From positions 1-22,619 of IMG/VR virus record IMGVR_UViG_3300029319_000560: a stretch of 22,619 nucleotides of DNA; one strand, 5' to 3'. Every line of letters starts with the position of its first letter. The first letter of the stretch is position 1. This DNA is from a virus. A program made the position numbers and the translations under genes. The notes beneath the pieces were generated by a model, which worked only from the letters and a program-made list of their open reading frames with translations, did not search any database and was not told the DNA's origin. Positions 21,674 through 22,619 of this stretch are shown in pieces.

Positions 21674-22212
21674 TTAGAAAACTCCGTATATTTAACACTT
21701 GGTTCAGAAGAACCAAATCCTTCAGTAACACCACCACCAACAAATAATCTTCCTTTATCTGACATATTTTCTTTTATCATTTTGCCTAAAGAACCCTGAA
21801 TAAACGATTGAACTTTACCACCTTCTAAAGCATATACTGAATATTTAGCTCTATTACCAATAAATACTGCTTTTTTATAATTAAATGCTCTTTTTACAGG
21901 AAATCTCTTTTTAATTTCAGGGTTTTTAGGTGGTGTTTGCTTTGAATAAGGAGGACCTGCTTTTTTTCTTGTGAAATAATCTAAACTACGTTCATACTTA
22001 ATTGATTTCCAGGGTTCAAAATTTTCTGCTATTTCTGTAGGTTGAATAGCACTGGTTGATGCTTCCCAACTAGAAGCAAAAAATCCTGTCCATACTGGGC
22101 TTCTTTTTCTTGTAGATAACTTAGCATGAACGTCTTTTATAAGTTTATTAAAATCTCTACTAATTTTTTTATCTAAATCTTTAGGTAAATTTCTTACATT
22201 TCTTATCGTCAT
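21670..22212 (-). CDS. HK97 gp10-like neck/tail completion protein, 180 aa
   Basis: Characteristic elements: KRSPVWTGFFASSWEASTSA near the N-terminus, YFTRKKAGPPYSKQTPP, and AVFIGNRAKYSVYALEGGKV towards the C-terminus. In HK97 gp10-type proteins the SPVxTGxxxxSW and IxNxxxYxxxLE motifs flank the fold. It is basic and acts in the neck connecting head and tail. It shares one base with the stop of the head-closure gene (TAATG) and overlaps the terminator gene as ATGA. Confidence 0.8.
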   Translation of the reverse strand: MTIRNVRNLPKDLDKKISRDFNKLIKDVHAKLSTRKRSPVWTGFFASSWEASTSAIQPTEIAENFEPWKSIKYERSLDYFTRKKAGPPYSKQTPPKNPEIKKRFPVKRAFNYKKAVFIGNRAKYSVYALEGGKVQSFIQGSLGKMIKENMSDKGRLFVGGGVTEGFGSSEPSVKYTEFSK

Positions 22213-22598
22213 TAGAACCGCACCAAAACACTAAATAAATAGACCTGTCCACCCTTTTTGGTATCAATATCAACTATCTGTGCAACTCTATTAGATCCAC
22301 CAAAACTTAATGTAATTTCATCATCCATATCTACTTGATTATTACCTATAAGATCAGGTGTAATATATAATCTTGCTTGTCTCATCTCTTGACCAGTTTC
22401 TTCTTCTGATCTTATAAAAGATATTGGAACTTTTAAATCTGAATAAGTAGTATCTATAGTAACTTGCTCTCCAGTTTCTACGTTATAACTTGAAAGTCCT
22501 TTTTTTGTATAGACAATGGTTGAATCAAAAGAAGCACCTAGATCAGAAACAACCTGTTTGGCAACACTTCTAAATAATGAATCTAATTGACCTGCCAT
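22212..22598 (-). CDS. Head closure / head-tail connector protein, 128 aa
   Basis: MAGQLDSLFRSVAKQVVSDLG..., VPISFIRSEEETGQEMRQAR, DEITLSFGGSNRVAQIVDID and GGQVYLFSVLVRF form a small beta-barrel of the head-closure (gp16/FII-like) type: two strands with an insertion and a C-terminal hairpin. The order before an HK97 gp10-like gene supports it. A good AGAGGA site sits just before the ATG. Genes for capsid, portal and terminase should lie beyond the right edge. The family name is less certain than the structural role. Confidence 0.65.
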   Translation of the reverse strand: MAGQLDSLFRSVAKQVVSDLGASFDSTIVYTKKGLSSYNVETGEQVTIDTTYSDLKVPISFIRSEEETGQEMRQARLYITPDLIGNNQVDMDDEITLSFGGSNRVAQIVDIDTKKGGQVYLFSVLVRF

Positions 22599-22619
22599 TA
22601 TCCTCTAACTACCCTCATC

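Noticed and set aside
22599-22619. End of an upstream gene at the right edge (GAT GAG GGT AGT TAG on the minus strand)
   Set aside because: Only four codons; too short to support as a feature.
1-22619. tRNA genes, CRISPR arrays, integrase or attachment sites, insertion sequences
   Set aside because: Looked for by eye; the repeated boxes at 79-248 are not CRISPR-like (9 bases, mixed orientation, no equal spacers), and no tRNA cloverleaf, transposase or integrase pattern was seen.

Overview
This AT-rich window looks like part of the genome of a tailed phage with a long, non-contractile (siphovirus) tail. The right three quarters, read leftward on the minus strand, is a nearly complete tail module in phage lambda order: head closure, HK97-gp10-like neck protein, tail terminator, a two-frame tail assembly chaperone, tape measure, then M-, L-, K-, I- and J-like tail-tip proteins, then a long run of fibre and adhesin genes. 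I recognise most of the tail proteins from family hallmarks. The host is an inference. Several small genes in the left quarter resemble, from memory only, hypothetical proteins that recur in marine cyanophages, so a phage of Prochlorococcus or Synechococcus is the best guess.

Layout. 1-101: tail end of an unknown plus-strand gene. 79-248: a cluster of direct and inverted copies of TTGTCCCAT, possibly an operator or origin. 304-988: three small plus-strand genes, one of them ribbon-helix-helix-like. 939-1387: two minus-strand small genes. 1455-3440: a tightly overlapping plus-strand set of one membrane protein and three proteins with signal-peptide-like segments. 3440-3510: convergent boundary with hairpins. 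3504-5590: a minus-strand set of seven small genes, including two zinc-ribbon-like peptides and three membrane proteins. 5661-13153: receptor-binding and fibre cassette: two fibres ending in S74 self-cleaving chaperone domains, a collagen-like repeat fibre, three paralogues sharing an N-terminal module, a tail-fibre assembly chaperone and a baseplate/fibre adaptor. 13179-22598: tail tip, tail tube and connector genes.

How the genes work together. The connector and terminator proteins join the head to the tail. The chaperone pair and tape measure set tail length. The M/L/K/I/J proteins build the tip. The fibre proteins downstream supply host recognition, with shared attachment modules and different C-terminal adhesive domains, which suggests recombinational swapping. 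The left-hand cassette probably acts at the host envelope, since it encodes exported and membrane proteins, but its function is unknown.

The most unusual points are: the exported-protein cassette, in which two members share a GDAFS motif; two apparent genes that lack any standard start codon where they overlap the preceding gene; the TTGTCCCAT cluster next to a ribbon-helix-helix-like gene; the absence of a major tail protein from its usual slot; a probable +1 frameshift in the tail chaperone; and L- and K-like proteins reduced to core domains.
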